This document shows positions 60,571-64,000 of a DNA stretch of 64,000 nucleotides, piece by piece; the first letter of the stretch is position 1, and each line of letters opens with the position of its first letter. The stretch is from Combretum micranthum (Eukaryota > Streptophyta > Magnoliopsida > Myrtales > Combretaceae): contig JAMXBD010002825.1 of assembly GCA_024138025.1 (NCBI GenBank), forward strand, positions 62,001-126,000, given 5' to 3'. Below the pieces are notes generated by a model, which worked only from the letters and a program-made list of their open reading frames with translations, had not been told where the DNA came from and made no database searches. The translations under genes and the position numbers were made by a program.

Positions 60571-60736
60571 ATCTTGATCCAATTCTTTCACAAAATCTCC
60601 ATGCAAAGCTTGTTTCTTCCAAGTATCTTCAATGAATTCTCCTAAAGCTTCCCGCATCCTCTTAGCCTTAGCTCGTGTGACTGGATCACCTTAGATAAAT
60701 AGAGGATCCTTAGATGTTGCATATGGATTTCCATCA
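60571..60736 (-). repeat. 5' LTR of the gypsy element, second part
   Basis: Aligns to 50373-50535 of the partner LTR and contains the coding tail segment (GPVTRAKAK region). It follows the nested solo LTR and ends TTTCCATCA before the outer TSD. Confidence 0.9.
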
Positions 60737-60741
60737 ATGGC

Positions 60742-62039
60742 CTCAAAACTCCAGGCCAGTTATAATAAATAGGCAGTAATTTTAATAGAAAGTCTTAGAA
60801 CAAGACTTTACACAAGTGCTAGCATTACCCTAACTAACTAAAAAAAGCATGACTAGCTTCTAAACAATAAATGCTCAACTATAACACCTTTAAGGACTCT
60901 TCATTATCATGGAGTCTCCATAAAATGAGTCAAGTATAATAGCGTACTCAAAGAACAATTCGACCAAAGTCTTTCTGGAGTGTCCACGCTTTGTGTATGA
61001 TAACACCACCATAGTATGCGACTCATATGCATGACTCTCCCCCAACGTTGCCCCACAATAACATAAAAGATAACTTAGTCAACTTCTACAATAACAAAAA
61101 AGTTGACTTACCCAGCATTTCCAACAATGTATAGCCGACTCACTTGACACCCATTTGGCACTTAAAGCACTAAATGACTTATTAATACCTTTACCCAATA
61201 ACATGAAAACATGGCACCTTCCTACATCTAAATGAGGGTAAATAAGGTATATGCTTAACGAAATCAGTTGAACATAAGCAACCACATAGTCTCCATGAGC
61301 CTCTACCAATCCAAGAGCAAATGAAGTTCCATCTTTGTCTTATCCATAGATGTCCAAAACATAAAAATAATCACATCAAGCAAGGATGATCATTTGCCAA
61401 GTTTAAATTCCTACATGTTCAAGTGCTCCTAACAAAATGTCATGTCCTAAGTGCATAGGACATACCGATTTTGCCACACATATCATCGTAAGTGATATAT
61501 GTAAGGTATCCATTAGCAAAGTGGATTTATCAACATATTTCAATTGATAAATCATTGCTAGATCTTATGAAAACCTTGATAGAGTGCCATACGTTTTCCT
61601 TCTAATTTAAAAGATTTGAAAGCTTATAACTTAACTTTTTCAACATAGATTTCAAATAAGAAAGTTTAAAAGTGACATAGCTAGCTTGAGTAAAACTAAA
61701 AGGGAAGCTAAGCTCAACTTACATCACAAAAGTTTTGGCTTTAGGCCTAAAATTTATAATGGTTTAAAATTAATATTGACACAATAAAAATTATCGAGTT
61801 CTTTTTTGAAGAAATTTGTATTACCATTAATAAATCGCCACCTAGATGGACAATTGTCCAACTTGTCAAACCTATATCCCAAGCAGTCATAATGGAAATC
61901 CATATGGAGGTCATCTTTGATATCTAAAATAGTAAAAGAATGAGCTGTGAAGCCTAATATATAATAATTAAGCACATACACACATGTCACACGCACCTAA
62001 TCTAATGCAATAATCACAGGTATAGTTCAATTCTGTGTT
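60742..62039. other. Unassigned DNA right of the gypsy element
   Basis: No gene recognised. Continuous with 49815 before insertion. Open frames at 61079-61309 and 61754-61996 (-) have no motif I can name. Confidence 0.5.
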
Positions 62040-64000
62040 AGGCAAGTGAGACACACTCTACCACGTGGCCATGCCTTAGGCCACATCTCTTAATTTAAAC
62101 TTTACTTCTTTCTTCCTATGGCTACATCTTGGGTTATGTTTTCAACTATGGTTGATCCTGTTAAGTGCACACACCCACACAATCGCGGATCAACTGAGAA
62201 TTTTCTTTGATTAAGATGATGTTGCTCGCATAACCGTATAGAGGATGGTATCCTTAATTGTAAGAGTGAACTAAAGCTTTACACGCTTGCGTTGTAGACA
62301 ATATTGACCTTAAGGCAAATATGAGTTACAAGTTGACATGCCTACTCACATGGCTATGTCTTAAGCTGTGTCTCCTTTATATCTTCATCTTCCTCATGTG
62401 TGCCCACGCCATAGCCCATTTATAGGTCTAAATTATCCTTTCCATTCAAGGATTATTTGATCTTGATTTGTAGTTTATTTTTCAATATTCCTATAGTTTT
62501 GGTGCTTATAGTCTTTATTTATTGATCTTAGGTATAAGAAGTGTGGATTGTTGAAAGGTAGCAAAAAGATTAACAAAGTCATGTAAAATAAGGAGACACC
62601 ATTAGAAAAGCAATCATACTTAAGAATGAGTTAAAGAAGAATTTATCATAGTTGCAATCGCAATTAGAAATGTGCGTGTGGTTCAAGAAATGAAGACATG
62701 CTAAAACATGGTGAGCGGCATAGCCATGATCAGTAGTGGAAGCTGAATTAATGCGAAGTGTTCTAGGAATGAAACATCATAAGAAGCATGGGTGTGTTTA
62801 GAAGATCATGAATTCACAATTGAGAATGCCATGAACGACATGACTACATTGAACCAGGACCTCAATTAAAGAAAAGGATCACGGTTGTAAATGCGTTAAG
62901 AATCATGACCATGTTTGGAAGAACTCAAGTTAAATGAAGAAGATGCTATCCATGGCATGGCTACGGTTTATAGTGGGTTTCATGCATCTGACATGTTTTC
63001 TGTTATTTTTGTGCCTTTTTACCATGTTGGCATCATTTGTATTATGAATACTCACTTTTCACAAAACCCTGATTAGTTTAGTATAAATTAGTATCAAAGA
63101 ATATCATATTGTAAAAATTTTGATAGAGATAGATTAGGTAGTACTTTTAGAAAGGGTTTTTCGAGATTTTGCTTCTTGCTTTGGGTTTCATAGCTACTAT
63201 TGGACGTTATTGACTTCATTTCACTAAAGATCATGGTTTTAATCATGACCTTCGATTACCTCTTTGAATTACTAAACTATGTTACTATATACATGGAGGA
63301 GTAGTTATATTAGCTTAGATCTTATGGATCCTTAGGTTGAATTCATGTAAATCCATTGTGCTTTAATTGAATTAGTGTTGATTTGTTGAATCTGATAGCT
63401 TAAGCTAGTTAGATCTTAAATTTGTATTGTGAACGATATGGATTCATGTCAAAGTGTATCAAAATAGATTGAGAAATCATTTTAATTAATAGATCTAGAC
63501 TATTGATGAGGATTGCTCATAACATTTAGATAGAGTACTGAAATCCTTTTGCAATTTGATTAATTAATCTTTGAATTTTGGTTCTTAATGCAATTCTAAG
63601 TTGCTAATGGTTAGGAAGAGATTTCAATTGTTAAGCATATGATTAGAAGTTGATGATTTCAAGAGAGGTATCAACGTATCTTTGAGAACTCGCAGTTCAA
63701 GAAATCAATACAGACTTATTGAGATCATCTTGAGTTACATGATTAAACATAAGGTGAAGCATGATCTAAGTGCTTTGTAAATTGAGTTAATTTCAATCTT
63801 TTGTGCATGCTATGAACTTTTTTAGCTTTAGATTTAGTTTAGACAATTAGTTAGGTAAACTCCCTTGTTTTTGGTAGATTAGATAATAGAAAAAAGAGCG
63901 AGCAAAAGTAACTGTCAAGTTCCTCGTAGGATACAACTTAGATCTATGCACTATGTTATTTTGATAGGTGTGCTTGCTTATGAAACCATAGTTAGATAAA
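62040..64000 (+). repeat. Probable Athila/Tat-type LTR material
   Basis: Repeated phrases such as 'catggctatg', 'gtggccatgcc' and 'gcatagccatgatc' (62060-62960) are like those in Athila/Tat LTRs. The far end ('tcaagttcctcgtaggatac' then 'ttgataggtgtgcttgc', 63918-63980) resembles the stretch near the end of such LTRs. No TSD, primer site or partner is within the window, so limits are open. Confidence 0.35.

Larger units (their letters stand above)
49821..60736 (-). mobile_element. Ty3/gypsy retrotransposon, CRM-like, right LTR split; TSD ATGGC
   Basis: ATGGC is duplicated exactly at 49816-49820 and 60737-60741. The left LTR is 49821-50535 (715 bp). The right LTR is 55683-56233 plus 60576-60736 (712 bp), split by the solo LTR at 56234-60570. 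Without that insert the element is about 6.6 kb. It carries gag, protease, RT, RNase H and integrase in gypsy order. Stops and frameshifts break all of them. The pol frame runs across the polypurine tract into the LTR. That trait and the gag and integrase tail sequences suggest the CRM chromovirus lineage; the lineage call is inference. Confidence 0.93.

Overview
This is nuclear DNA from a flowering plant, most likely a eudicot. It is AT-rich, has plant Ty1/copia and Ty3/gypsy polyproteins, and tRNA-iMet primer-binding sites recur. The species cannot be named from the sequence. I found no host protein-coding gene, rRNA, tRNA gene, CRISPR array or organelle insertion. Every recognisable protein is a broken retrotransposon polyprotein. 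The window looks like gene-poor repeat territory built by successive, partly nested insertions. Most boundaries below were fixed by matching target-site duplications (TSDs) read by eye.

Layout. 1-470: truncated copy of a giant-LTR family. 1855-2690: gypsy-like LTR with an adjoining primer site. 4249-4915: two small inverted-repeat elements. 7052-10118: 3.1-kb solo LTR (TSD GTGAC). 11684-15566: old, multiply inactivated copia on the + strand. 16405-20998: younger copia on the - strand (TSD AAACT). 21604-27317: degenerate internal region, primer site and 4.3-kb LTR of the giant-LTR family on the - strand. 27995-29995: 2.0-kb solo LTR (TSD ATTAG). 30578-31183 and 41659-42261: a dispersed direct-repeat pair. 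31940-32570: a tandem array of about 206 bp. 33212-34050, 34505-35381 and 40337-41176: three non-autonomous hAT-type elements with 8-bp TSDs. 35613-39219: 3.6-kb solo LTR of the giant family. 42787-47386: copia relic (TSD TAAGA) whose left LTR is split by an 825-bp copia solo LTR (TSD GTTAT). 48205-48232: Tat/Ogre-like primer-site motif. 48545-48919: long-TIR foldback element. 49821-60736: a gypsy element on the - strand (TSD ATGGC) whose right LTR is split by a 4.3-kb solo LTR of the giant family. 62040-64000: probable Athila/Tat-type LTR material.

No host pathway is present. The coherent stories are the life histories of the elements. The gypsy element has its polypurine tract inside the pol reading frame, and the integrase tail is encoded by the LTR itself. 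The giant-LTR family occurs at least four times, mostly as solo LTRs, and shares a conserved 29-bp imperfect palindrome. Solo LTRs outnumber complete elements, which points to frequent LTR-LTR recombination.
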